In this document: piece by piece, positions 51,831-60,013 of the stretch
How positions within the stretch are numbered: position 1 is the first letter of the stretch
Layout: every line of letters starts with the position of its first letter
Source of the DNA: Pseudomonadota bacterium
Lineage (GTDB): Bacteria; Pseudomonadota; Alphaproteobacteria; Acetobacterales; Acetobacteraceae
Reading direction: 5' to 3'
Length of the DNA stretch: 64,000 nucleotides
NCBI GenBank assembly: GCA_021818505.1
Contig: JAKADX010000018.1
Location: 1 to 64,000 of the forward strand
Notes under the pieces: generated by a model
Told to the model about the DNA's origin: nothing
Seen by the model: the letters and a program-made list of their open reading frames with translations, nothing else
Databases searched by the model: none
Position numbers and translations under genes: made by a program

Positions 51831-52354
51831 AGGTGCGGCCAGCGCCGGCGCACCACCGGGCCGTCGGCGGCAAAGGCATGGCAGGAATTGAGCATCCGCG
51901 CCGCCATCTTCTGCTCGTCGATCGGGCGGGCGCGTTGGCCGAACAGCGTCTGGATCACGACCGTTCCCATCTGCTGCACCAGTTCGCGGATATGCGTGCA
52001 GCCGGCGGGACCGCCGAGCCGCGCCATTGCCTCGCGCACGAAGCCGGGGCCGATCCGCAGCCCGGCGAGCGAGGCGAAACTCACGGCCCCACCACCGCAA
52101 ACCGCGTACGGCCCGGCTTCGGTCTCCGCCTCGGCGGCGTGGATCGTCATGTCCTCATCGACCGTCAGGCGCAGGCGCATCCGGTGCAGCGGCTCGCCGG
52201 GTTCGGCCGTACGGTGCTCCAGCTTCAGCGTGTAGGTCTTGGTGTCCGCGAGTTCTGCCTCGATGTCGAACAGCCCGTCGTCGCGGCGATAGCCGTCGAT
52301 GGTGATGGCGCGGCGGTGCAGCCGCTGGCGCGGGGCGGGCTCGCTCAGGGGCAT
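51797..52354 (-). CDS. DUF2889-family protein
   Basis: A 185-residue protein of the DUF2889 family. It starts L-H-R-R-A-I-T-I-D-G-Y-R-R-D-D-G-L-F-D-I-E-A near residue 12, and has M-R-L-R-L-T-V-D-E-D-M-T-I near residue 60 and G-C-T-H-I-R-E-L near residue 117. No biochemical role is known. The start at 52354 is taken at the ATG nearest this conserved block; 52417 is possible. Confidence 0.7.
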   Translation of the reverse strand: MPLSEPAPRQRLHRRAITIDGYRRDDGLFDIEAELADTKTYTLKLEHRTAEPGEPLHRMRLRLTVDEDMTIHAAEAETEAGPYAVCGGGAVSFASLAGLRIGPGFVREAMARLGGPAGCTHIRELVQQMGTVVIQTLFGQRARPIDEQKMAARMLNSCHAFAADGPVVRRRWPHLYTGAAPVAAD

Positions 52355-52413
52355 CTCGTGCGGTCTCCGGCGTTGCTGCGCTGCGGCGGATATGGCGGGG
52401 GCCGCAACGGCCA

Positions 52414-53703
52414 TCAAGGCTTCGGGTTGCGATCCCCGGCCAGCGCCCGCCAGCCGATGTCGCGGCGCCAGAACCCGTCCGGCCAGTGGATCGCCGCGAC
52501 CGCGCGGTATGCCGCATCGTGCGCCGCCGCAAGATCGGGGCCGGAGCCGCAGACCGTCAGCACCCGCCCGCCCGAGGACACAAGTTGCCCGTCCCGCATC
52601 TCGGTGCCGGCATGGAACACGAGCGCGCCGGGCACCGCCTCCGCCGCGCGCAGGTCGCCGATCGGCGTATGGCGCGCGTAGGTGCCCGGATAGCCGCGCG
52701 CGGCCATCACCACCGCGAGTGTTGCATCCGGCTTCCAGCGCAGGTCGAAATCGCGCAGTTCGCCGTCGCAGGCCGCCAGCAGCGCCGGCAGCAGGTCAGA
52801 GTGCAGGCGCGGCAGCAGGCACTGCGCCTCCGGATCGCCGAGGCGGGCGTTGAATTCGATCAGCTTCGGCCCGTCCGCGGTCAGGATCAGCCCGGCATAG
52901 AGGATGCCGCGGAATGGCGTGCCCTGCCGCGCCAGTTCGGCCAGCGCCGGGCGGATGATCCGGTCCATGCCGGCCTGTTGAAGCGCCGGCGTCAGCGCCG
53001 GCGGCGGCGAGTAGGCGCCCATGCCGCCCGTGTTGGGGCCGGTATCGCCCTCGCCGGCGCGCTTATGGTCCTGTGCCGCGCCGAACGGGATCGCGTGCGT
53101 GCCGTCGCACAGCGCGAACAGGCTGGCCTCCTCGCCGAACAGGCATTCCTCGATCACCACCGTCTCACCGGCCTCGCCCAGCGTGTGGGCCTGCATGAAG
53201 TCGGCAATCGCTGCCTCCGCCTCCGCGACCGAGGCGGCGACGACCACGCCCTTGCCGGCGGCCAGGCCGTCCGCCTTGACCACGATCGGGGCGCCGCGCC
53301 GGCGCACGAAGTCGCGCGCGGCGGTCGCGTCGCTGAAGCGTTCCCAACGCGCGGTCGGAATCCCGGCCGCGTCGCAGACCGATTTCGCGAAGCTCTTGCT
53401 GCCCTCCAGACGCGCCGCGGCGGCCGAAGGTCCGCAGCAGGCGATGCCGGCCAGCCCCAGCGCATCGGCCAGCCCCGCGACCAGCGGCGCCTCCGGCCCC
53501 GGCACCACGAGATCGACGGCATTCTCCCGCGCAAACGTGACCAGCGCGGCCACGTCCTGCACGCCGATCGGCACGTTCCGCGCCACCTGCGCCGTGCCGG
53601 GATTCCCTGGCGCGCACCAGAGGGTCGTCAGCAGCGGGCTGGCCGCGAGCGCCCAGCATAGCGCGTGCTCCCGCCCGCCGGCACCGACCACCAGGACCCG
53701 CAT
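52414..53703 (-). CDS. purD: phosphoribosylamine-glycine ligase
   Basis: A 429-residue ATP-grasp enzyme making glycinamide ribonucleotide in purine synthesis. N-terminal V-V-G-A-G-G-R-E-H-A near residue 5, P-G-P-E-A-P-L-V near residue 75, K-A-D-G-L-A-A-G-K-G-V near residue 142 and H-K-R-A-G-E-G-D near residue 214 are diagnostic. AAAGGG precedes the ATG at 53703. It is divergent from rpsA. Confidence 0.94.
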   Translation of the reverse strand: MRVLVVGAGGREHALCWALAASPLLTTLWCAPGNPGTAQVARNVPIGVQDVAALVTFARENAVDLVVPGPEAPLVAGLADALGLAGIACCGPSAAAARLEGSKSFAKSVCDAAGIPTARWERFSDATAARDFVRRRGAPIVVKADGLAAGKGVVVAASVAEAEAAIADFMQAHTLGEAGETVVIEECLFGEEASLFALCDGTHAIPFGAAQDHKRAGEGDTGPNTGGMGAYSPPPALTPALQQAGMDRIIRPALAELARQGTPFRGILYAGLILTADGPKLIEFNARLGDPEAQCLLPRLHSDLLPALLAACDGELRDFDLRWKPDATLAVVMAARGYPGTYARHTPIGDLRAAEAVPGALVFHAGTEMRDGQLVSSGGRVLTVCGSGPDLAAAHDAAYRAVAAIHWPDGFWRRDIGWRALAGDRNPKP

Positions 53704-54049
53704 CCCTTTGCTCCGTCGCGTCGCATTCCGCGCCGCCTGGCCCCAGCGGCCGGGCGCGACGCACGCCCTTGTCCCGCAGGCGGGCGACGGAGGGAAGCGG
53801 CGTTTGCGCGCGCCGCGCAGACAACCAGGCGGGTCCCTTGACTCTGTGGCGGGTCTGTTCATCTATGCGCGGCGTGGGCGCTTCTCCATTGCCCGCCCGG
53901 GGGCGCGGCGCGGTCAGCGCCACTGTCCCGGCCACCGATCAACCCGGCCTGCGCGTCCCGCGCGGGCAAGTCGTGCTTCAAGCGAAGCGCGCAGGCAGCA
54001 TGGCCGCGGCGTCCGCGCCCGGCCACCCAACAGGACGCAAACGAACCAC
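53704..54049. other. divergent control region between purD and rpsA
   Basis: This 346-base gap holds the start regions of two housekeeping genes. A possible rpsA promoter is noted separately at 53838-53867. No good Shine-Dalgarno sequence stands in the last 20 bases before the rpsA ATG, which is usual for rpsA leaders in proteobacteria, where S1 controls its own translation. No small gene is convincing. Confidence 0.5.
53838..53867 (+). promoter_or_regulatory. possible vegetative promoter of rpsA
   Basis: TTGACT (53838-53843) followed after 18 bases by TCTATG (53862-53867) gives a strong -35 and a weak -10 about 180 bases upstream of the rpsA start. Only the -35 is close to consensus. Confidence 0.35.
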
Positions 54050-55783
54050 ATGGCATCCGCCGTCGTCGCCCAGGCTCAGTCACCCGCCCACCCTGCCACC
54101 GAGGATTTCGCCGCCCTGCTCGACCAGACGCTGGGCCGCGATTCCGGCTTCGAGGGCTCCGTCGTCACCGGGCGCGTCGTCCGGCTCACCGAGGAGTTCG
54201 CGATCGTCGATGTCGGCCTGAAGAGCGAAGGGCGCGTGGCGCTCAAGGAATTCGGCCCGCCCGGCACGCGGCCGGAGGTCAAGCCCGGCGATCACATCGA
54301 ACTCTATGTCGAGCGCTACGAGGACCGTGACGGTTCGATCGTGCTGTCGCGTGAGAAGGCGCGGCGCGAGGAAGCCTGGACCAACCTGGAAAAGGCGTTC
54401 GAGACCCAGCAGCGCGTCAACGGCACGATCTATGGCCGCGTCAAGGGCGGCTTCACCGTCGATCTCGGCGGCGCCGTCGCCTTCCTGCCCGGCTCTCAGG
54501 TCGATATTCGGCCGGTGCGCGATGTCGGGCCGCTGATGGGTACGCCGCAGCCGTTCCAGATCCTCAAGATGGACCGCGCCCGCGGCAACATCGTCGTCTC
54601 CCGCCGCGCGGTGCTGGAGGAGACGCGGGCCGAGCAGCGCAGCGAGCTGATCCAGGGCCTCAAGGAAGGCATGATCCTCGACGGCGTGGTCAAGAACATC
54701 ACCGACTACGGCGCCTTCGTGGATCTTGGCGGCGTCGATGGCCTGCTGCACGTCACCGACATCGCCTGGCGGCGCATCAACCACCCCTCCGAGGCGCTGC
54801 AGATCGGCCAGCAGGTCAAGGTGCAGGTGATCCGCTTCAACCCGGAGACCCAGCGCATCAGCCTCGGCATGAAGCAGCTTGAGGCCGATCCGTGGGAGGG
54901 CGTGGCGGCGAAATATCCGCCGGGCGCCAAATTCTCCGGCCGCGTCACCAACATCACCGACTACGGCGCCTTCGTGGAGCTGGAACCGGGGGTCGAGGGC
55001 CTGGTCCACGTCTCGGAGATGTCCTGGACCAAGAAGAACGTGCATCCCGGCAAGATCGTCGCCACCAGCCAGGAGGTGGAGGTGATGGTGCTGGATGTGG
55101 ACTCCAGCAAGCGGCGCATCTCGCTCGGGCTCAAGCAGGTGCAGCGCAACCCGTGGGAGCAGTTCGTCGACGAGCATCCGATCGGCTCGGTGGTCGAGGG
55201 CGAGATCCGCAACATCACCGAGTTCGGCCTGTTCGTCGGTCTCTCGCCCGACATCGACGGCATGGTGCATATGTCCGACCTGTCGTGGGACGAGCCGGGC
55301 GAACTGGTCATGGCCAAGTACGAGAAAGGCCAGCACGTCAAGGCGAAGGTGCTCGACGTCGATGTCGAGAAGGAGCGCATCAGCCTCGGCATCAAGCAGC
55401 TTCAGGACGATCCGGCCGCGACCGTGCTGGATCGCGTGCACAAGGGCCAGATCGTCACCTGCGTTGTCACCGCAGTGCAGAACAACGGCATCGAGGTGAA
55501 GGTCGACGACGTGCTCAGCGGCTTCATCCGCCGCGCCGAACTGGCCCGCGACAAGTCCGACCAGCGCCCCGACCGCTTCGCGGTGGGCGAGAAGGTCGAT
55601 GCCAAGATCATCGCCATCGACCGCGCGGCGCGTAAGCTGTCGCTGACCATCAAGGGCAAGGAGGTCGAGGAGGACAAGCAGGCGATCGCCGAATACGGCA
55701 CCTCCGACAGCGGCGCCTCGCTCGGCGACATCCTTGGTGCCGCGATCCGCCGGCGCAACCAGCAGGCGCAGCAGGAGCCGTGA
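54050..55783 (+). CDS. rpsA: 30S ribosomal protein S1
   Basis: A 577-residue protein with six S1/OB-fold repeats, starting near residues 36, 122, 208, 295, 382 and 467. The middle repeats show the classic I-T-D-Y-G-A-F-V-x-L pattern. S1 binds mRNA leaders and helps start translation. The start at 54050 gives the expected N-terminus. In many relatives it follows cmk directly; here it stands alone with its own leader. A strong hairpin with a T-run lies 44-77 bases after its stop. Confidence 0.95.
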   Translation: MASAVVAQAQSPAHPATEDFAALLDQTLGRDSGFEGSVVTGRVVRLTEEFAIVDVGLKSEGRVALKEFGPPGTRPEVKPGDHIELYVERYEDRDGSIVLSREKARREEAWTNLEKAFETQQRVNGTIYGRVKGGFTVDLGGAVAFLPGSQVDIRPVRDVGPLMGTPQPFQILKMDRARGNIVVSRRAVLEETRAEQRSELIQGLKEGMILDGVVKNITDYGAFVDLGGVDGLLHVTDIAWRRINHPSEALQIGQQVKVQVIRFNPETQRISLGMKQLEADPWEGVAAKYPPGAKFSGRVTNITDYGAFVELEPGVEGLVHVSEMSWTKKNVHPGKIVATSQEVEVMVLDVDSSKRRISLGLKQVQRNPWEQFVDEHPIGSVVEGEIRNITEFGLFVGLSPDIDGMVHMSDLSWDEPGELVMAKYEKGQHVKAKVLDVDVEKERISLGIKQLQDDPAATVLDRVHKGQIVTCVVTAVQNNGIEVKVDDVLSGFIRRAELARDKSDQRPDRFAVGEKVDAKIIAIDRAARKLSLTIKGKEVEEDKQAIAEYGTSDSGASLGDILGAAIRRRNQQAQQEP

Positions 55784-55799
55784 GCGGCCGGCCCGCGCG

Positions 55800-56723
55800 A
55801 TGAGCGTGGAAACCGATCTTCTGCTGGACAGGCGGCGCCTCAAGCGCCGCCTGTCTTTTTGGCGCGGCTTCGCGGTCGTGGCGGTGCTGGCCGCCGGGCT
55901 CGCGGTCTTCGCCCGCTTCGGCGGCATCGAGCGGGCGCATGTCGCACGCATCTCGGTCAGCGGCCTGATCATCGAGGACCGCGCCTTCACCCGCAAAATC
56001 CGCGCGCTGGCAAGCGACGACCACGTCAAGGCGGTGCTCGTCGTGATCAACAGCCCCGGCGGCAGCGTCGCCGGCGGCCAGACGCTGCACGACGCGATCG
56101 CCCGGGTGGCCGACAAGAAGCCGGTCGTCGCCGTGATGGGGGCGCTCGCCGCTTCCGCCGGCTACATGGTGGCGTTGCCGGCGGCGCGCATCTTCGCGCG
56201 CGGCGCGACGCTGACCGGTTCGATCGGGGTGATCTTGCAGACCGGCGAGGTCGGCGACCTGCTCCAGCGCATCGGAGTCAGCACGACGACCCTGGTCTCC
56301 GGCCCGCTCAAGGACCAGCCGAGCCTGACCCGGCCGCTTTCCCCGGAGGGGCGCGAGGTGCTGCAGGGGCTGGTCATGGATATGTACGACCAATTCGTTG
56401 CCATGGTGGCGGAGGGGCGGCACATGGACCCCGCCCGGGTGCGCGAACTCGGCGACGGGCGCGCCTATACCGGCCGGCAGGCGCTCAAGCTCGGCCTGAT
56501 CGACGCGATCGGCGGAGAGCCGGAGGCGCGGGACTGGCTCGCCGGGCGGGGGGTGCCGAAATCGCTGCCGGTCGAGGATGTCGAAAGCGAATCGCTGACC
56601 GCCCGCGCGATCGGCGCGAGCCTTGGACCATTGCTGCAGTCGCTCATGAAAACTCTTGCGGTCCAAGGGGTTAGGCTTGACGGGGCGTGGGCGATTTGGC
56701 AGCCTGCGGCACCGGGCGAGTAG
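55800..56723 (+). CDS. sppA: signal peptide peptidase SppA, short form
   Basis: A 307-residue membrane-bound serine protease that degrades cleaved signal peptides. A transmembrane helix spans about residues 21-40 ([14 protein letters not shown]). The catalytic Ser is in L-A-A-S-A-G-Y-M near residue 120 and the Lys in G-P-L-K-D-Q-P-S near residue 170. It matches the 36 kDa type with one protease domain. Codons 10-21 coincide with an intrinsic terminator (55827-55860), so expression may depend on read-through. Confidence 0.88.
   Translation: MSVETDLLLDRRRLKRRLSFWRGFAVVAVLAAGLAVFARFGGIERAHVARISVSGLIIEDRAFTRKIRALASDDHVKAVLVVINSPGGSVAGGQTLHDAIARVADKKPVVAVMGALAASAGYMVALPAARIFARGATLTGSIGVILQTGEVGDLLQRIGVSTTTLVSGPLKDQPSLTRPLSPEGREVLQGLVMDMYDQFVAMVAEGRHMDPARVRELGDGRAYTGRQALKLGLIDAIGGEPEARDWLAGRGVPKSLPVEDVESESLTARAIGASLGPLLQSLMKTLAVQGVRLDGAWAIWQPAAPGE
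55827..55860 (+). terminator. intrinsic terminator downstream of rpsA, embedded in the sppA 5' coding region
   Basis: GACAGGCGGCGC (55827-55838), a CTCAA loop and GCGCCGCCTGTC (55844-55855) make a perfect 12-bp GC-rich stem followed at once by TTTTT. This is a textbook Rho-independent terminator 44 bases past the rpsA stop. It lies 27-60 bases inside the sppA reading frame, where it encodes the [12 protein letters not shown] segment before the membrane helix. Confidence 0.75.
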
Positions 56724-56734
56724 TGTTAGGCACC

Positions 56735-57052
56735 ATGACCAAATCGGAGCTGATCGCCGATCTGTCGGCCGCGAACCCGCATCTGCTGGGCCGCGATGTC
56801 GAGGTGATTGTGGCGACGATCTTCAACGAGATCACCGCGGCGCTGGCGCGCGGGGAACGGGTGGAGCTGCGCGGCTTCGGCGCCTTCACCGTCAAGCGCC
56901 GTGACGCCCGCACCGGCCGCAACCCGCGCACCGGAGAGCCGGTGGCCGTGGACGAAAAGGCGGTACCTTTCTTCAAGGCCGGCAAGGAACTGCGCGAGCG
57001 CGTGAACCGCGCCCGGGCGTCGCGCAACGCCGGCGCGCCAGTGGCGGCCTGA
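56735..57052 (+). CDS. ihfB: integration host factor beta subunit
   Basis: A 105-residue DNA-bending protein of the HU/IHF family. T-K-S-E-L-I starts the protein, R-G-F-G-A-F-T-V-K is near residue 46, and the DNA-inserting arm carries R-N-P-R-T-G near residue 62. The position after rpsA and sppA is the standard one for the beta subunit. A few extra residues extend the C-terminus. Confidence 0.93.
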   Translation: MTKSELIADLSAANPHLLGRDVEVIVATIFNEITAALARGERVELRGFGAFTVKRRDARTGRNPRTGEPVAVDEKAVPFFKAGKELRERVNRARASRNAGAPVAA

Positions 57053-57057
57053 GCGCC

Positions 57058-57369
57058 GTGCTGCGCATCATTGTCGCGGCACCGCTGCTGCTGATCCTGG
57101 TGCTGTTCGCGCTGTCGAACCCCGGCCCCGTGGCGTTCCGGCTGTGGCCGACCGACCTGTCGGTGGAGCTGCCCCTGTCGCTGGCGGTGCTGGGTGCGAT
57201 GGCCGTCGCATTCATCGCCGGTGCGCTGGTGCTGTGGTTCAGCGCCCTCGCCGCACGGCGGCGGGCGCGGCGGGCGGAGCACGCGGCGCGGTTGCTGGAG
57301 GCGCAGGTGGCCGAGCTGAAGGCGCGCCTCGCCCCGCCGGTGCCGGGGCCGTTGGTGCCGACCGCCTAG
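57058..57369 (+). CDS. lapA: LapA-domain (DUF1049) membrane protein
   Basis: A 103-residue protein starting with GTG. Two transmembrane segments (A-P-L-L-L-I-L-V-L-F-A-L-S-N and S-L-A-V-L-G-A-M-A-V-A-F-I-A-G-A-L-V-L-W-F) are followed by a coiled-coil tail. N-P-G-P-V near residue 21 is typical of the family. In E. coli the homologue helps assemble lipopolysaccharide with LapB. It is five bases from ihfB and 18 from pyrF. Confidence 0.85.
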   Translation: MLRIIVAAPLLLILVLFALSNPGPVAFRLWPTDLSVELPLSLAVLGAMAVAFIAGALVLWFSALAARRRARRAEHAARLLEAQVAELKARLAPPVPGPLVPTA

Positions 57370-57387
57370 TTGCAGCAGGTGCCCTGA

Positions 57388-58089
57388 ATGACCGGCGGCC
57401 GGCGCGTCGGGCTGATCGCCGCCCTCGACACGCCGGACCTGGCACAGGCGCAGCGCTGGGCGGCGGCCGTCGTGCCGCCCTGCGGCATGGTCAAGCTCGG
57501 GCTTGAGTTCTTTGCCGCCAACGGGCCGGCGGGGGTGCGGGCGCTCGGCGCGCTTCCGGTGTTCTTGGACCTCAAGCTGCACGACATCCCCAACACGGTG
57601 GCGGGTGCGGTACGGGCGGTCCTGCCGCTCCGCCCCCGCCTGCTCACGCTGCATGCCGCGGGCGGGGAGGCGATGCTGGCGGCGGCGTGCGCGGCGGCCG
57701 CAACGGCGGGGGAGGGGCGGCCGCGATTGCTCGCGGTGACGGTGCTGACCAGCCTGGACGCAACCGCGCTGCGCACCACCGGGGTCGCGGAGCCGCCGGC
57801 GGCGCAGGTGCTGCGGCTGGCACGGCTGGCGCTGGCGGCTGGCTGCGATGGGCTGGTCTGCGCGCCGACGGAGGTCGTGATGCTCCGTGCCGCCCTCGGC
57901 CCGACGCCGCTGCTGGTGGTGCCCGGCATCCGCCCGGCTGGCGGCGGGGCGGACGACCAGGCGCGCACGGCCGGCCCACGCGCGGCGGCCGAGGCCGGGG
58001 CGGACTGGCTGGTGGTCGGGCGGCCGATCACGCAGGCCGAAGACCCGCATGCGGCGGCCGCGGCGATCGCGGCGGAGATCGGCGCGTGA
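57388..58089 (+). CDS. pyrF: orotidine 5'-phosphate decarboxylase
   Basis: A 233-residue TIM-barrel enzyme of UMP synthesis. The catalytic D-x-K-x-x-D block is [10 protein letters not shown] near residue 56; A-A-L-D-T-P near residue 11 and P-G-I-R-P near residue 180 bind the substrate. It overlaps trpF by four bases (GTGA). Confidence 0.93.
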   Translation: MTGGRRVGLIAALDTPDLAQAQRWAAAVVPPCGMVKLGLEFFAANGPAGVRALGALPVFLDLKLHDIPNTVAGAVRAVLPLRPRLLTLHAAGGEAMLAAACAAAATAGEGRPRLLAVTVLTSLDATALRTTGVAEPPAAQVLRLARLALAAGCDGLVCAPTEVVMLRAALGPTPLLVVPGIRPAGGGADDQARTAGPRAAAEAGADWLVVGRPITQAEDPHAAAAAIAAEIGA

Positions 58090-58709
58090 TCCGGGTCAAG
58101 GTCTGCGGTATCGCCTCGGCCGAGGGGTTCGATGCCGCCGTGGCGGCAGGCGCGGACTGGATCGGCTTCGTGTTCTTCCCCGCGTCGCCCCGCGCCGTCA
58201 CGCCGGCGCAGGCGGCGGCTTTGTCCGCGCGGCACGCGGGCGGACCCAGGCGCGTCGGGCTGTTCGTCGCACCGCGGGACGACGACGTGGCATCGGCGCT
58301 CGCGGCGCTCCCGCTCGACGTGCTGCAGCTCTATGTGGATGCACCGCGCGCCGCGGCGCTGCGGGCGCGATTCGGCGTGCCGGTCTGGCGCGCCGTCGGA
58401 GTTGCATCGCCCGCCGACCTGCCGAGCGAGGCGCAGGGCGCGGACGGCTTCGTGATCGAGCCGAAGCCGCCGCCGGGTGCCACGCGGCCGGGCGGCAACG
58501 CGATGGCGCTGGACTGGTCGCTGACCAACGGCTGGCGCGCGCCCGCGCTCTGGCTGCTCGCCGGCGGGCTGACGGCGGAGAACGTCGCCGCCGCGATCCG
58601 TGCCTCGGGTGCGACGGCGGTGGATGTCTCCTCGGGCGTGGAGCGGGCGCGCGGGGCGAAAGATGCCGGCCTGATCGCGGCTTTCGTCGCCGCCGCACGG
58701 GCGGCGTGA
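58086..58709 (+). CDS. trpF: phosphoribosylanthranilate isomerase
   Basis: A 207-residue TIM-barrel enzyme of tryptophan synthesis. The N-terminal V-K-V-C-G-I carries the catalytic Cys, and V-D-V-S-S-G-V-E near residue 180 is the conserved phosphate-binding end. The GTG start overlaps the pyrF stop. trpB and trpA, often next in alphaproteobacteria, do not follow; a LuxR gene on the other strand comes instead. Confidence 0.92.
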   Translation: MIRVKVCGIASAEGFDAAVAAGADWIGFVFFPASPRAVTPAQAAALSARHAGGPRRVGLFVAPRDDDVASALAALPLDVLQLYVDAPRAAALRARFGVPVWRAVGVASPADLPSEAQGADGFVIEPKPPPGATRPGGNAMALDWSLTNGWRAPALWLLAGGLTAENVAAAIRASGATAVDVSSGVERARGAKDAGLIAAFVAAARAA

Positions 58710-58721
58710 CGGCGATCCCGG

Positions 58722-59834
58722 CTAGTGCGGCTGCAGAACGGCGACCAGCTCCGCGCGGCTGTGAACGTCCAGCTTGGTGAAGATGTTGCGCAGATGCGTT
58801 GTGGTGGTGGCGGGACTGACGCCCATCGCGTCGGCGAAATCCTTGCGGGCGGGGTCGCGCGCGAGCAGCAGGCAGAACCACTTCTCCTGCCCGGTGAGCG
58901 GCAATTCCTCGACGCGCCGCCACGCGGCGAGTGTGCGCGGCACGCGCTGCTTGATAGTGATCGCGACGTGGCGTGTCGGCTCGGTGCCGTCGGTCGGCTC
59001 CAGCCAGTAGGCGCGCAGGATGAATTCGCCCCAGGGGTTCCGCCTGTGCAGCAGCGGCGGCTGCCCTGCCTCGCCGGACGCGACGTCGAGGAGGCATTTG
59101 CACAGGCGCGCGAGGTCCGGCACCGGCCCCCTCGTGTTGGGCCAGGTCGGGTGACGCGACTGGCTCGGGTCAAGGGCCAGCGCCAGCAGATGCCGCCCCC
59201 GGTCGCTGGCGTGCTGCACGCGGCCATCGGGCGTCGCCAGCAACAGGCCGTGGTCACCGTCATCGACGAAGGACGGCGCGATATCGGGCGCGCGCGCCAT
59301 GCCGTGCGCGATGAATCCGGCGATCGATTCGAGCAGCCTGTAGTCGCCCGGCGCGAACGGCGGATCGTGCGCGGCCCGGCCGACGCACAGCGATCCCAGC
59401 GGGCGGCCCGCCTGCCGAATGCGCAGCGCGATCATGTCGTGCCTGCCGGACGGCTTCATCACGACGTTGTACAGGTCACTGCGGAAATACGCCCGAGGTT
59501 CGACCTTCACCACCTGCTGGAGATAGTTCACCGCGTCCCTGGTCAGCGGTGCCCGGTGCGTCTCCGCGACCGACCGCACGAGCGTGCTTTCCCCTTTGTA
59601 GTGAAATTCCTTCAGATAGTGCTCGACCGATGAAACCGGCTCATCCGGACTGTAGGTTTTGACAGGGGCGAAATCCGGCCCGATCCAGCGGAAATAGCTG
59701 GCGGGCGAGGGGATGACGGCGCACACCTCGCGCAGCAGTTGCGGCACCATGATTTCCCCGCCCAGGCCGAGGCAGCACAGGCTGCGGATGCGGGCGAGCG
59801 CACGGTGGGTCGCGCGTCTGTCCGGTCGTGACAT
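58722..59834 (-). CDS. LuxR-family transcriptional regulator
   Basis: A 370-residue regulator. A sensor region of two loosely defined parts (GAF/PAS-like, L-E-S-I-A-G-F-I-A-H-G-M near residue 165 and G-L-L-L-A-T-P-D-G-R-V near residue 195) precedes a C-terminal LuxR helix-turn-helix (L-T-G-Q-E-K-W-F-C-L-L-L-A and S-P-A-T-T-T-T-H-L-R-N-I-F-T-K-L). No receiver domain or acyl-homoserine-lactone-binding signature is seen. The start at 59834 is preferred over 59909. Targets are unknown; the SulP transporter gene lies upstream on the same strand. Confidence 0.8.
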   Translation of the reverse strand: MSRPDRRATHRALARIRSLCCLGLGGEIMVPQLLREVCAVIPSPASYFRWIGPDFAPVKTYSPDEPVSSVEHYLKEFHYKGESTLVRSVAETHRAPLTRDAVNYLQQVVKVEPRAYFRSDLYNVVMKPSGRHDMIALRIRQAGRPLGSLCVGRAAHDPPFAPGDYRLLESIAGFIAHGMARAPDIAPSFVDDGDHGLLLATPDGRVQHASDRGRHLLALALDPSQSRHPTWPNTRGPVPDLARLCKCLLDVASGEAGQPPLLHRRNPWGEFILRAYWLEPTDGTEPTRHVAITIKQRVPRTLAAWRRVEELPLTGQEKWFCLLLARDPARKDFADAMGVSPATTTTHLRNIFTKLDVHSRAELVAVLQPH

Positions 59835-60013
59835 TCGGGATACTCTCCGACGAAGGCTTGTCCTGAAGGTTCGTCGCCCATGCGTCGGAAGGGCTGCCAC
59901 TGCGGACACAAGCCCGTGTCATCCGTCCGTCGGCGCCGGATCAAGGAAAAGCGGGCACCCGACAAGGGACCGCCGTCATGCACCGCTGCGCTCTGCTCGC
60001 TTGTGCTGAAACA

